Counted from the stretch's first letter, positions 45,003 to 54,362 are shown. The stretch: DNA of 64,000 nucleotides from Xylanimonas allomyrinae (GCF_004135345.1 NZ_CP035495.1:930001-994000), one strand, 5' to 3'. The notes: generated from the letters alone by a model not told the origin. Numbers and translations are program-made.

Positions 45003-45306
45003 GCCGAGGCGCGCTCCCTCGGGCGGGGCGGCGAGCCGTCTCAGGTTCACGTCGAACGTGAGGGTTGGGGGCGGAGTCCCGCGGCGGGCGATCCTCGGGT
45101 GGGGGCGGGATGTGGCCGGATCGTTGGGCTGACGCCACCGTGACTGTCAGGTGGAACGTGAGGGTTAGGCGTGCTCCACGGGCAGGTGCCGGTGATCAGG
45201 TGACCCGTGGTCGTGCTGGTTCCCTGCCGAGTCCGGGTTCCCCCGGCAGAACCGTGCTGGGTCTCGTGGGGCGTGGGGTCCCTGGAAAAGAGGATGGCGC
45301 CATGCC
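45003..45306. other. Gene-free interval with a 13-bp direct repeat
   Basis: About 300 bp between convergent genes. GAACGTGAGGGTT occurs twice exactly 100 bp apart (45054-45066 and 45154-45166) with similar flanks. No coding frame is supported. The repeats could be binding sites or remnants of a small intergenic element. Confidence 0.5.
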
Positions 45307-45350
45307 GAGCGCGCGCCGCTGGTCCACCGCCGGGACGGCGGCGCGCGCTC
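45307..45350. terminator. Terminator-like hairpin between convergent genes
   Basis: GAGCGCGCGCCG (45307-45318) and CGGCGCGCGCTC (45339-45350) form a 12-bp stem with a 20-base loop, just past the mgtE stop on the minus strand. Confidence 0.6.
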
Positions 45351-45362
45351 GCCTCGGGGCGG

Positions 45363-46463
45363 TCACATCAGGTGGGCCAGGAACAGGCTCACGAACCCGA
45401 AGTAGATGAGCAGCCCGGCGATGTCCTTGATGGACGTGATGATCGGCGCGGACCCGGCGGCCTGGTCGATGCCGAGCCGGATGAGCACGTACGGCACGAG
45501 GAACCCGAGCAGGGAGGCGAGCGTCATCGCCGCGACGAGCGCCAGCCCCACCGCCAGGCCCAGCAGGGGCATGCCCTGCCACAGCGCGGCGATGACGCCC
45601 GAGACCGTCCCGACGAGGACGCCGAGGCTCAGCCCGACGCCGACCTCCTTGAGGAAGTGGTCGCGGAACCGCGACATGTGGATGTGGCCGAGCACGACGC
45701 CGCGGGCGAACACCGTCGAGGACTGCGTGCCGACGTTGCCGCCCATGTCCATGATGAGCGGGATGAAGACGGCGACCGCCGCGATCGACTCGAGCGCCTC
45801 CTCGAAGCCTTCGATGACCAGGCCGGCGAGCACCCCTGCGACCAGCGTGATGAGGAGGAACGGCAGGCGCACCTTCCAGATGTGCGCGATGCTGCCGTGG
45901 ACCAGGAGGGCGCTGCGGTCTGCCTCGTTGCGGGCGTCGGCGAGGCCGGCGTGGCCGGAGACGTCGTCGGCGGTCACGATGCCGACCAGACGGGCCTCCT
46001 CGTCGACGACGGGCACGGCGAGCAGGCCGAGCTCATGGAGCAGGCGAGCGACCTGCTCCTGTGCGGTGCCGGTGGCGACCGCGACGTCGGTGCGCGACAT
46101 GAGGTCGTCGACGACCGAGCCCGGGTCGGCGGCCAGCAGGTCGCGCAGCGTCAGCACGCCTTCGAGCCGGCGGCCGGCGCCGGTCACGTAGAGGGTGTCG
46201 ATGGTCTCGGTCTCGTTCGCGAGCCGGCGCACCTGCTCCAGGGCGGCAGCCGCGGTCTCGTCGCGGCGCACGCTGACGAGCCTGGTGGTCATGATGCGCC
46301 CGGCCGTGTGCGGCTGATGGCCCGTGCGGAGGTTCGTGGCGGCCTGCCCGGCGGCGGGGGAGTGCCCGGTGCGCGGCCTCTCCAGGACGCTCGTGCCGCT
46401 GCGGCGGGCCCGGGGGGTCTCGACTGCGAGCGCGTCAAGGCGCGCGGTGTTCTCCAGGAGCAT
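45363..46463 (-). CDS. MgtE-like magnesium transporter with reduced N-terminal domain
   Basis: A 366-residue MgtE-family channel. Only about 57 residues precede the first CBS domain (TAGRIMTTRLVSVRRDETAA), whereas MgtE normally has an N-domain of about 130 residues there. A CBS pair (about 60-175, second copy VPVVDEEARLVGIVTADDV) is followed by five membrane helices, with the signature MDMGGNVGTQSSTVFARG. The ATG at 46463 has GGAG upstream. The missing superhelical N-domain contributes to Mg-dependent gating in known MgtE, so regulation may differ. A hairpin-rich leader precedes the gene. Confidence 0.85.
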   Translation of the reverse strand: MLLENTARLDALAVETPRARRSGTSVLERPRTGHSPAAGQAATNLRTGHQPHTAGRIMTTRLVSVRRDETAAAALEQVRRLANETETIDTLYVTGAGRRLEGVLTLRDLLAADPGSVVDDLMSRTDVAVATGTAQEQVARLLHELGLLAVPVVDEEARLVGIVTADDVSGHAGLADARNEADRSALLVHGSIAHIWKVRLPFLLITLVAGVLAGLVIEGFEEALESIAAVAVFIPLIMDMGGNVGTQSSTVFARGVVLGHIHMSRFRDHFLKEVGVGLSLGVLVGTVSGVIAALWQGMPLLGLAVGLALVAAMTLASLLGFLVPYVLIRLGIDQAAGSAPIITSIKDIAGLLIYFGFVSLFLAHLM

Positions 46464-46539
46464 GGGTGTTCTCCGGTTCGGTGTGGGGGGTCGGTGAGGG
46501 CGGGACGGTCGTGCGACTACTCGCAGGTTCCACGTGGAT

Positions 46540-46637
46540 CACCTCCCGGGTCCGAGGGCCGAGGTGCGCGTGCGAGGCACGCGTGCACCAGGAGAACGCC
46601 GAGAGCGCCGGGGTTGCTGACGCCGGGCAGCTCTCGG
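46540..46637 (-). promoter_or_regulatory. Hairpin-rich leader upstream of mgtE
   Basis: If mgtE is transcribed from beyond 46637, its leader holds three consecutive hairpins: GCTCTCGG/CCGAGAGC arms at 46599-46606 and 46630-46637 with an inner CCGG pair; a 7-bp CGCGTGC/GCACGCG stem at 46567-46583; and CACCTC/GAGGTG at 46540-46566. It does not match the M-box consensus that I know. It may be a different Mg-responsive leader or simply GC-rich structure. Confidence 0.35.
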
Positions 46638-46719
46638 AGGCGCGCCGACCGTATCCGGCGGTGCGCGGGCCGGGCGGGTGAGGGGCGCGCGATGCGGGGG
46701 AGCGTGGCACGGGCGCGAT

Positions 46720-46791
46720 TGTCAGGGCCAGACAGTCAAGCACTTGACAAACGGGATTCGAGGGCGCATCCTTTCTGTCAGGTACCTGACA
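46720..46791 (+). promoter_or_regulatory. Promoter and three palindromic operators of the MarR gene
   Basis: TTGACA (46744-46749) and CATCCT (46767-46772), spaced by 17, form the likely promoter. Three TGTCA/TGACA-type inverted repeats surround it: TGTCAGGGCCAGACA (46720-46734), GTCAAGCACTTGAC (46735-46748, overlapping the -35) and the perfect 16-bp palindrome TGTCAGGTACCTGACA (46776-46791). This is the layout expected for MarR autorepression. Confidence 0.65.
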
Positions 46792-46824
46792 ACACCCGAG
46801 TCTTCCTCCCCAGGAGTACGCACC

Positions 46825-47575
46825 ATGAACGAGAACGACAACACCCCCGACGTCACGCCCACCGAGCGCCGTGACGACCAGACGCCCCCGAGGGCCAGGC
46901 AACCGACCCGCGCCAGGAGACCGCCCAGCGGCTCGCCACGGTCGGCATGCTCCAGATGCGGCTGCTGCGCCGCGCGGCTCGCCCCGGACGGGGCGCACCC
47001 TGGCTCGACCCGAGCCAGGGCCAGGGCCGAGTGCTGGCCCTGCTCAAGCTCAAGCCCGAGACCACGCAGCGCGAGCTGACGTTCCTGCTCGGCATGTCAC
47101 GCCAGGCGCTCGCCGAGCTGCTGGCCAAGCTCGAACGGCAGGGCCTCGTCGAGCGCGAGCCGTCCGCCGAGGACAAGCGCGTGGTCGTCGTGCGGCTGAC
47201 CGAGGCCGGGCAGGCCGCCGAGCAGGCGGCCGAGCTGCCCGTCACGGGCGACGACCTGCTCGACGCCCTCGACGACGACGAGGTGACCCGGCTCTCGGGC
47301 TACCTCGCCCGCATCCTCGACCGCGTCGACCAGGAGCTCGGCGACGACGGGTGGCGGCGTCGCGGGTTCGGCCCGCACGGGTTCGGCCCCGGCCCCGAGG
47401 GTTCGGCCGGCCGGCCGCACCGTGGGGCGAGGCGCGCGGCCCGTGGGCCACGCAGGACGGCCCGCGCGGCCACCGTGGCCCGGGCGAAGCCCGCGGCCCG
47501 CGGCGTGGTGGGTCGCGGCGCGGCGAGCCGTGGGGCGACGACCCGCGCGGGACGGCCGGTCCGGACCGTCCGTGA
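46825..47575 (+). CDS. MarR family regulator with Gly-rich tail (two one-base shifts)
   Basis: Start ATG 46825 (MNENDNTPDVTPTERRDD). As sequenced, the frame is lost; adding one C at 46885-46889 joins it to a winged-helix domain with LKPETTQRELTFLLGMSRQA, LAELLAKLERQGLVERE and EDKRVVVVRLTEAGQ. Adding one G at 47399-47401 replaces an Arg-rich ending by a Gly/Pro/Arg tail (GFGRPAAPWGEARGPW onward) ending at 47575. The repaired product is about 250 residues. Without the second repair the frame ends at 47618. It probably represses itself through the palindromes upstream; the ligand is unknown. Confidence 0.7.
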
Positions 47576-47890
47576 CCACGGCGTCCCGCCAGACCCGATC
47601 GGTCCCCCCGATGGGTAAGCCTCGGGGTCGTGTCACGTGACGTGATCTCCGACGCGGCTCGGGCCTTGCCCGGGCCGCTGGTCCCCGCCGGGCGGGCCGG
47701 GTCTGGGGCGTGCTTCCGGTGTGCCAGATGCGCGTTCGCGTGCCGCCAGACGGCGTTCGCGCCCACCGTGGGCTGCCAGGGTCTCCCACACCAAGCCGGA
47801 GACCGACGACCCGTCGGCCCCGCGGTCCCCAGCCGCGACCGCGACCTCGACGACGGGCCTGGCCAGACCAAGGCCCCGGAGACGACACCC
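47576..47890 (+). other. Gene-free interval, nothing recognised
   Basis: 315 bp between the MarR-type and PepSY genes. There is no supported frame or clear terminator. The last bases provide GGAG before the PepSY start. Confidence 0.4.
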
Positions 47891-48288
47891 ATGAGCACGC
47901 GCACCAGCAACACCCGCCACACCCTCCCCGCCCTCCCCGCCCTGTCCGCCGCCATCCTCGGTGGCGCCCTCCTTCTCGCGGGGTGCGGCACGTCCGACGC
48001 CGCAGGATCCGGGGAGGCCACCGCCACCGGCATCAGCCTCGATGCCGCCAAAATCGTCGCCCCGGCCCCTGCCCCGTCCGCTCCCGCCGCTCCGACCACC
48101 GGCAACGGTGAGATCACCCTCGCCGAGGCCAAGCAGATCGCCTGAGCCACGTCGGCGATGGTCGCGTCACCTCCTGGGGCCATGAGGACGACCACGGTGC
48201 CCGCTGGGAGATCGAGATCACCCGGCCCGGCGGGCGGGAGGTCGACGTCTACGTAGCCGCCGACGGCCGCGTCGTCGCCACCCGCTGA
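47891..48288 (+). CDS. PepSY domain lipoprotein (one-base shift)
   Basis: The N-terminal signal peptide ends in a lipobox, LLLAGCGTSDAAG, near residue 30, so the product should be anchored to the outer face of the membrane. As sequenced, the frame ends at 48145 right after TLAEAKQIA. One added C at 48141-48142 restores a PepSY domain (ALSHVGDGRVTSW, then RWEIEITRPGGREVDVYVAA) ending at 48288, 132 residues. PepSY domains inhibit or assist proteases or bind peptides at the cell surface. The MarR-type gene upstream is the closest candidate regulator. Confidence 0.75.
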
Positions 48289-48307
48289 ACGCACCACGCC
48301 CCACCAT

Positions 48308-48339
48308 GACGCCGGCCCGAAGACTCCGGGGCCGGCGTC
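48308..48339. terminator. Bidirectional terminator hairpin
   Basis: GACGCCGGCCC (48308-48318) and GGGCCGGCGTC (48329-48339) form an 11-bp stem with a 10-base loop, between convergent coding regions. Confidence 0.7.
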
Positions 48340-48366
48340 GTCGTGCCGCCGTGGCCGGCGGGTCGG

Positions 48367-48499
48367 TCACGCATCGGCGACGACCTCGACCCTGAACCCG
48401 GCCGAGTTTCCCAGCCAGCCCGCGTAGTGACCGGGACCGCCGCGAGGGCCGCTCCTGGTCCAGCTCGAACCCGAGCCTGACCAGCAGCTTCGACAGCAC
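48367..48499 (-). pseudogene. Fragment resembling a glyoxalase/VOC-type protein
   Basis: A short minus-strand frame starts at GTG 48499, four bases after the GntR stop (LSKLLVRLGFELDQE). It continues in another frame as GGPGHYAGWLGNSAGF and VEVVADA to the stop at 48367. The composition suggests a truncated vicinal-oxygen-chelate-like remnant of about 45 residues. The frame change needs one deleted or two added bases, unlike the other shifts in the window, so true decay is likely. The family call is tentative. Confidence 0.3.
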
Positions 48500-48502
48500 G
48501 GC

Positions 48503-49254
48503 CTAACCGGTCTGCGGGTCCAGGGCGAGGGCCGCGTCGAGCGACGGATGCGCTCCGTGGTGCGGCAGCGACGCGACCTCCGGCCGGCCGTGGAACGCCG
48601 AGGCGGCCCTGCGGAACGAGCTGCGGATGTGCTCGGCCATCGCGTTCTCGGCGCCGTCGGGGTCGCCCGCCCGGATGGCCTCGCAGATGGCACGGTGCTC
48701 CGTGACGGTGAACGCCCGTCGGCGTCCGCCGGAGCGAGCCGGAAGACGTGCAGGTGGCAGTGCGTCTGGGCGTAGGCGTGCCGCACGACCTCGTTGCCCG
48801 TCGCCGCCAGGATCAGGTCGTGGAACCTGGTGTCGTGCGTGAGCATCTCCTGGCGCTCGCTGCCGCCGGCCTCGATCGCGGACACGAAGGCGCTGATCTC
48901 GGTCTCGAGCGGCGACGCGGGGTTCACCAGGCGGTCACCGGCCACCGCACGGGCCGCCCAGGGCTCGACGAGGAGGCGGAACTCGAAGATCGCCCGCAGC
49001 TCGGCCAGGTCGATCGTGGGGGTGGTGCGATAGCCGCGCCCCGGCGTGTAGACGAGCAGGCCGTCGGCCTCGAGCCGTTGCAGCGACTCGCGCACGGGCG
49101 TCTGGGAGACGCCGAGGTCGCGCGCGAGCGCGTCGATGTTGATCCGCGTCCCGGGCGCGATGCGGCCGTCGACGATCGGCATGCGCAGCGCCGTGTACGC
49201 CAGGGTGACGGCAGCACCCGCCTCTGCGCCCGAGCTGGTCGGCCTCGTTGCCAC
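48503..49254 (-). CDS. GntR family (FCD-type) transcriptional regulator (one-base shift)
   Basis: Start GTG 49254 follows AAAGGAAG. The winged-helix region contains GTRINIDALARDLGVSQTPV and ESLQRLEADGLLVYTPGRGY, followed by an FCD effector domain with metal-binding His residues (THDTRFHDLILAATGNEVV). As sequenced, the frame is lost after FRLAPADADG. One added base in the CCC run at 48715-48717 restores FTVTEHRAICEAIRAGDPDG and an ending at the TAG at 48503, 250 residues. It lies 138 bp downstream of the amino-acid ABC genes on the same strand and probably controls them. Confidence 0.82.
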
Positions 49255-49392
49255 GGGCAGCTTCCTTTCGTCGTCGACGTCCTGGGATCGCGGTCCGATT
49301 CTCACATCTTCGCCGTGCGTCGGGCCTGGTCCGCGCGCCGGGCACGGCCGCTGGCACGGTCGTTGGCACGGTCACGGGCACGGTCGCGGTGA

Positions 49393-50114
49393 TCACAGCA
49401 CCTTGCTCAGGAAGTCGCGTGTGCGCCGGTGCTCCGGGTCGGTGAACACCTGGACCGGGAGCCCGTCCTCGACGACGACGCCCGCGTCCATGAACAGGAC
49501 CCGGTCGGCGACCTCGCGCGCGAACCCCATCTCGTGGGTGACCACGACCATGGTCATCCCATCCCGGGCGAGGTCCTTCATGACGGCGAGCACCTCGCCG
49601 ACGATCTCGGGGTCGAGCGCCGACGTCGGCTCGTCGAAGAGCATCACGGCCGGGCTCATCGCCAGCGCCCGGGCGATGGCCACCCGCTGCTGCTGCCCGC
49701 CGGACAGGCTGCCGGGGAACTGGTCGGTCTTGTCGCTGAGCCCCACCTTGGCGAGCAGGGCCAGGGCCCGGTCGCGCGCCTCGTCCTTGGAGGTCTTGAG
49801 CACCTTCAGGGGGCGAGCATCACGTTGTCGACGACCTTGAGGTGGGGGAACAGGTTGAAGTGCTGGAAGACCATCCCGACCTCGCGGCGCACCGCGGTGA
49901 TGTCCGTCCTGGCGTGGGTGAGCTCGTGGCCGTTGATCGACACCGAGCCGGACGTGATGCGCTCCAGGCCGTTGAGGCAGCGCAGCAGCGTGCTCTTGCC
50001 CGAGCCGGACGGCCCGATGAGGCACACCACCTCGCTCTCGCCGACGTGGCAGTCGATGCCCCGGAGCACCTCGTGGCGGCCGAAGCTCTTGTGAAGACCG
50101 GTGACGGTGATCAT
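49393..50114 (-). CDS. Polar amino acid ABC transporter ATPase (one-base shift)
   Basis: A GlnQ/HisP-type ATPase with Walker [27 protein letters not shown], signature LSGGQQQRV, Walker [13 protein letters not shown] and [17 protein letters not shown]. As sequenced, it stops after VDNVMLAP. One added base at 49809-49813 (C run on the coding strand) restores [15 protein letters not shown] and gives 240 residues, the normal size. The start overlaps the permease stop (ATGA). It powers uptake of an amino acid captured by the lipoprotein encoded at 51541-52374. Confidence 0.9.
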
Positions 50115-50817
50115 GTGACCCCTTCGAGCGGGACGGCGTGGGCGCCGTCGTCTGCGGCCGTGCGGTCGCCGGCCGCGCTGCGGGCCTCGTACCAGCGGCC
50201 GAGCCGTGAGACGCCGAAGCAGATGACGAAGTAGCAGGCCGCGACCGCGGTGTAGGCCGTGATCGGGTCGGCGGTGAGGTTGCTGACGATGGTGCCCGCG
50301 TGGGTGAGCTCGACGAACCCGATCACGGTCACCAGCGACGAGTCCTTGACGAGCGCGATGAGGAATCCGATGCCCGGGGGACGGCGATGCGCAGGGCCTG
50401 GGGCAGGATCACGAACCGGTGCTGGCCCGCGTACCCCAGCCCGAGCGCGGAGGCCGCCTCGTACTGGCCGGCCGGGACCGCGTTGAGGCTTCCGCGGAAG
50501 ACCTCGGCCAGGTAGGCGGCGGCGAACACCGTCAGCGCGACGACGGCGGTGGCGAACGCGGACAGCTCCAGGCCGGGCAGGAACAGCGGGATGCCGAAGT
50601 AGGCGAAGAACACCAGGATCAGCAGCGGGATGCCACGCACCAGCGTGACGTAGCCGTGGGCGAGCCAGCGCAGCGCACGCACGGGCGAGGTCGCCGCGAG
50701 CGCGATCGCCAGCCCCAGGACGGTTCCGAGCAGCCCGGCGGTGACGCACAGCGTGATCGTCCAGACGGCGCCGCGCGCCAGCGCCTGCAGGTCGGACCAG
50801 GCGAAGGACCTAAGCAT
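50111..50817 (-). CDS. Polar amino acid ABC transporter permease 2 (one-base shift)
   Basis: A HisM/GlnP-type permease. The first part has [20 protein letters not shown] and [20 protein letters not shown] followed by the EAA-type loop [20 protein letters not shown]. As sequenced, the frame is lost after ALRIAVP. One added base at 50376-50380 restores [20 protein letters not shown] and gives 235 residues with about five helices. It overlaps permease 1 by eight bases and the ATPase gene by four. Confidence 0.9.
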
Positions 50818-51481
50818 GCTTCCTCGCTCCCCACCGGAAGAAGTAGGCCTCGCTCGCCCGGGACGCGAGCACCAGAAGCCCTGAGGTCAGGAAGTACAGG
50901 AGCCCGCCGACGGCCAGGACCTCGAAGGTCAGGTACGTCCGGTTGTTGATGTTCAGGATCTGGTTCATCAGCTCGGGCAGGCCGATGATCGACGCGATCG
51001 ACGAGGCGAGGAAGAGCAGGATGAACTGGTTGGTCAGGGCGGGGAAGACGTTGCGGGTCGCCGGGACCAGCAGGATGTGCCGGAACACGTGCGTGCGCGT
51101 CATGCCCAGCGCGTGGCCAGCCTCGCGCAGGCCCTCGGGCACCGACTCGAAGCCCGCCCGGTAGATCTCGGCGGTGTAGGCGGCGTTGTTGAGCGTGAGC
51201 GCGACGATGCCGGCCCACAGCGGGTTGAGGTTGATCCCGGCCTCCGGGAGGCCGAAGTAGATCAGGTACAGCTGGACGAGCAGCGGGGTGTTGCGGAACA
51301 CCTCGATGTAGGCCCGGCACAGGTGCGACACGACCGGGACCCGCGCGGCCTTGCCCAGGTACAGGGCCACGCCGAGCGTGCTGCCCGCGGCCATCGCGAC
51401 CAGGGTGATGGAGGCGCTTGTCCACAGCGCGGCCGCCAGCACGGGCGCGTAGTCGAGCAGGTCCCCGAAGTAGAACGTCAT
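50810..51481 (-). CDS. Polar amino acid ABC transporter permease 1
   Basis: A 223-residue HisQ/GlnP-type inner-membrane permease starting at ATG 51481. It has about five helices and conserved blocks YIEVFRNTPLLVQLYLIYFG, YTAEIYRAGFESVPEGLREA and the ATPase-contact loop GHALGMTRTHVFRHILLVPA. The longer upstream frame is out of phase with the binding-protein gene and is not coding. Only 59 bp separate it from the binding-protein gene. Confidence 0.92.
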   Translation of the reverse strand: MTFYFGDLLDYAPVLAAALWTSASITLVAMAAGSTLGVALYLGKAARVPVVSHLCRAYIEVFRNTPLLVQLYLIYFGLPEAGINLNPLWAGIVALTLNNAAYTAEIYRAGFESVPEGLREAGHALGMTRTHVFRHILLVPATRNVFPALTNQFILLFLASSIASIIGLPELMNQILNINNRTYLTFEVLAVGGLLYFLTSGLLVLASRASEAYFFRWGARKHA

Positions 51482-51540
51482 CGCGGTTCCTCTCGGTGCG
51501 GTGCGGCAGGGCGTGCTCCGCCCTGCCGCACGCGGGGCTG

Positions 51541-52374
51541 CTACTTGAGGAACTCGGGCAACGGCTGGCTCAGCCACTTCTGGCTGGCCGTGTCGTTGCG
51601 GCCCGAGATGTTGTAGTTGCGGATGAAGGTGTCCAGGTAGTTGAGCCACACCTGGTCGCCCTGCTGGACGCCCATCGAGATCAGCGACGGTTCCAGCACG
51701 GGGCCTTCGAGGATGCGGAACCGCGGGTCCTGCGCGACGAGCTGGGGCACCACCACGTTGTTCTCGATGAGCGCGTCGACCTTGCCGCTCTTGAGCGCCT
51801 GGACGGAGTCGGCGAACGTGTTGAAGGGCGCGACCTGCGCGTCCGGGAGGTGGGCCATGAGCGCGGCCTCGCCCTGGCTTCCTCGGCTCGCCGACACGGA
51901 CTTGCCGGCGAGGTCGTCGTAGCTCGCGACGGGCGAGTCCGCGGGGACCGCGATCAGGGTTCCGCCGGCGGCGTAGGGCACGGTGAAGGCGACCTGCTGC
52001 GCACGCTCGTCGGTCGCGGTGAACGAGGCGATGATGACGTCCGCCTTGTCCGACTGGAGCAACGGGATGCGCGACTCGTTGGTGACGGGGATGAAGACGA
52101 CCTCGGACTCGAGGGACTCGCCGAGCGCGTTGGCGATGTCGATGTCGAAGCCCTCGTAGCTCCCGTCGGACTGCTGCACGCCCCACGGCGCCGCCTCCGA
52201 CTGCACGCCGACGCGCAGCTTGTGCGAGGAGAGCACCGAGGTCAGGTGGCTGCCCGCCGCCCCGCCTTCCGTGCCCTTGCCACCGGTCGTGGCACCCGAG
52301 GTGCATGCGGCCGTCAGCGTGACGGCCGCGGCGACGGCGCCTGCGGCGAGGATGCGTTTGCGGATCCGGAACAT
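51541..52374 (-). CDS. Amino acid ABC transporter substrate-binding lipoprotein
   Basis: A 277-residue SBP family 3 protein. The ATG at 52374 follows AAAGGAG. The N-terminal signal ends in the lipobox VTLTAACTSG (Cys about 24). Typical type-II binding-protein segments are LRVGVQSEAAPWGVQQSDGS, YEGFDIDIANALGESL, FTATDERAQQVAFTVPY and DALIENNVVVPQL. It captures a polar amino acid or related solute outside the membrane and delivers it to the two permeases. It is the first gene of the operon, with its promoter in the upstream 537-bp gap. Confidence 0.92.
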   Translation of the reverse strand: MFRIRKRILAAGAVAAAVTLTAACTSGATTGGKGTEGGAAGSHLTSVLSSHKLRVGVQSEAAPWGVQQSDGSYEGFDIDIANALGESLESEVVFIPVTNESRIPLLQSDKADVIIASFTATDERAQQVAFTVPYAAGGTLIAVPADSPVASYDDLAGKSVSASRGSQGEAALMAHLPDAQVAPFNTFADSVQALKSGKVDALIENNVVVPQLVAQDPRFRILEGPVLEPSLISMGVQQGDQVWLNYLDTFIRNYNISGRNDTASQKWLSQPLPEFLK

Positions 52375-52603
52375 GTCACTCCTTTGTGATGGTGCGGACG
52401 GGTTCGCCTTCGTCGCGTGCGTCGCCGTCTGCGGTGCGGCGCACGACCACCTGCCCTGACGACCGCGGTGCCGAGGTGCGTCGCGCCGACGCCGTTCACG
52501 GTCGGGGAGCATCGTTGCCGGCCCGATCTCGTGCGCGCCGGGAGGGCGCAGGTCGTAGGCGAGAACACACGTGACGACGTGGACGAGGACCCTCTCCGTC
52601 GAG

Positions 52604-52654
52604 GAATCCTATAGGGAGATTCAGGAACATATAGGGACGATTGACGGGCGTCAA
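52604..52654 (-). promoter_or_regulatory. Promoter and operator region of the amino acid ABC operon
   Basis: Read on the minus strand, TTGACG (52654-52649) and TATGTT (52631-52626) are spaced by 17 and point to the binding-protein gene. Two TATAGGGA direct repeats (52610-52617, 52630-52637) and a GAATC/GATTC inverted repeat (52604-52608, 52618-52622) overlap and follow it, a plausible GntR-type operator. The remainder of the 52375-52911 gap holds nothing that I recognise. Confidence 0.5.
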
Positions 52655-52911
52655 CCCCCCTCGAGACGGGGCCGACGATCACCCGCACCGTGCCGCCGGG
52701 CGCCGCCGGGCGCCGTCGGCGTGCCGCAGACCATGACGCACCGGGCCACCCCTCCTGGCCGACGCCGGTCGGCCGACGCCGGGAACCACGCACGGTGCAG
52801 CGTGGTTTCCCGCACCCGCCCGCCGCTCCGCCGGCGCCGCACCCGAGACTGGGGGCGAGCGTGAACCGCACCGACCCGGTCACGCCGCCGACGCGACCCA
52901 GGGGACCGCCC

Positions 52912-54362
52912 ATGCCGACGATCACCACGCTCGCCGCCCGCACGCCGGCCACACGCCGCCGCCACGTCGACCTGCTGCGGGCGCTCGCCATCAGCGCCGT
53001 CGTCGTCGGACACTGGCTCGTCATGACGGTCCAGCGCGGCGGCGACGGCCTCCTGACGGGCTTCACCGCGCTGCCGCACCTGACGGTGCTGCACCCCCTG
53101 ACCTGGGTGTTCCAGGTCATGCCGCTGTTCTTCCTCGTCGGGGGAGTGTCGAACGCGATCTCCTGGACCCGGCACCGCGACCGCGGCGGGGACGCCCGCA
53201 CCTGGCTGCTGGACCGCAGCGCCCGCCTGTTCCCGCCCGTGACCGCGCTGCTGGTCACCACCGCGGTCGGCGCCGTCGTCGCGGGCTGGGCCGGGACCCC
53301 CGTCGCGTTCGTGGCCCGCGTCGTCGAGCTGGTCGTGCTGCCGCTGTGGTTCCTGGTCGTCTACCTGTCGGTGATCACGCTGACCCCGGTGATGCACCGG
53401 CTGCACCGCCGGTGGGGGCTCGCCCTGCCGGCCGTGCTCCTCGTGGGCGTCGTGCTGGGCGACGTGGTCCGCCTGACGACGGGCGTCGAGCTGGGCGCGG
53501 CCGGGAACTTCGCCTTCGCGTGGATCGCCATCCACCAGATCGGGTTCGCCTGGCAGGACGGCACGCTGCGGCTGACGCGCCGCCGCGCGGCGCTGCTGCT
53601 CGCGGGCGCGCTCGCCGCGCTCCTGCTGCTGACCGGCCCCGGACCGTACCCCGTGAGCATGGTGTCCGTGCCGGGCGCCGCGATCCAGAACCCCTCCCCG
53701 CCGTCGCTCGCGCTCATGGCCCTGGCCGCCGCGCAGGTCGCCCTCGCCGTCCTGGTCGCCGGCCCCGCCGACCGGTGGCTGGCCCGCCCCGCCCGTGGGC
53801 CGCCGTGCTCGGCGTCAACACCGCCGTGCTCACCGTGTACCTGTGGCACATGGTCGCCTCGTTCGTCGGCGCGATCGCGCTCGACGCCGTCGGCCTGCTC
53901 CCGTCCGCGGACGTGCACTCGTCCGCGTGGTGGTGGGGGCGCATCCCGTGGATCGCGACGCTGACCGTCGTCCTGGCCGCGTTCGTCGCCCTGTTCGGCC
54001 GCATCGAGACGCGCGCGCTCGCCCGCAAGCTGACCGCAGGCCCGGCCGCCACCCCGCGCGGACCGCTCGCGTCACTGCCCGTCGTCGTCGGCGCCTACCT
54101 GGCCGCGACGCTCGGCATGTACTGGCTCGCGTCCTCCGGGCGCGGCCCGTACGGGCCGTTCATCGTGCCGACGGGCGCGCTCGTGCTCGTGCTCGGCGCC
54201 GCGGCCGTGCTGCGCGCCGGACGCCGCAGCGGGGGCAGGGCTCTCGCACCCGCGGACGCCGCCCACGCCGGCGAGGCAGCGCTCGCCGACGGCGCAGCGA
54301 GCGCCGACGACGCCGGGGACGCCGTGCGCTCCCTGGCGGGCGCCGGAGCGACCACGGCCTGA
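52912..54362 (+). CDS. Acyltransferase-3-like membrane protein (one-base shift)
   Basis: A paralogue of the protein at 43852. The ATG at 52912 follows AGGGGA; the GTG at 52861 is a weaker alternative. HVDLLRALAISAVVVGHWLV and LTWVFQVMPLFFLVGGVSNA match the paralogue. As sequenced, the frame is lost near LARPARGPPC. One added C at 53787-53790 restores PWAAVLGVNTAVLTVYLWHM and the ending at 54362, giving 483 residues with about eleven helices and a long C-terminal tail. The likely role is transfer of an acyl group to an envelope glycan or lipid. Confidence 0.8.

Noticed and set aside
46464-46824. M-box (ykoK) riboswitch before mgtE
   Set aside because: Hairpins are present but the ordered conserved M-box segments are missing, so only a generic structured leader is reported.
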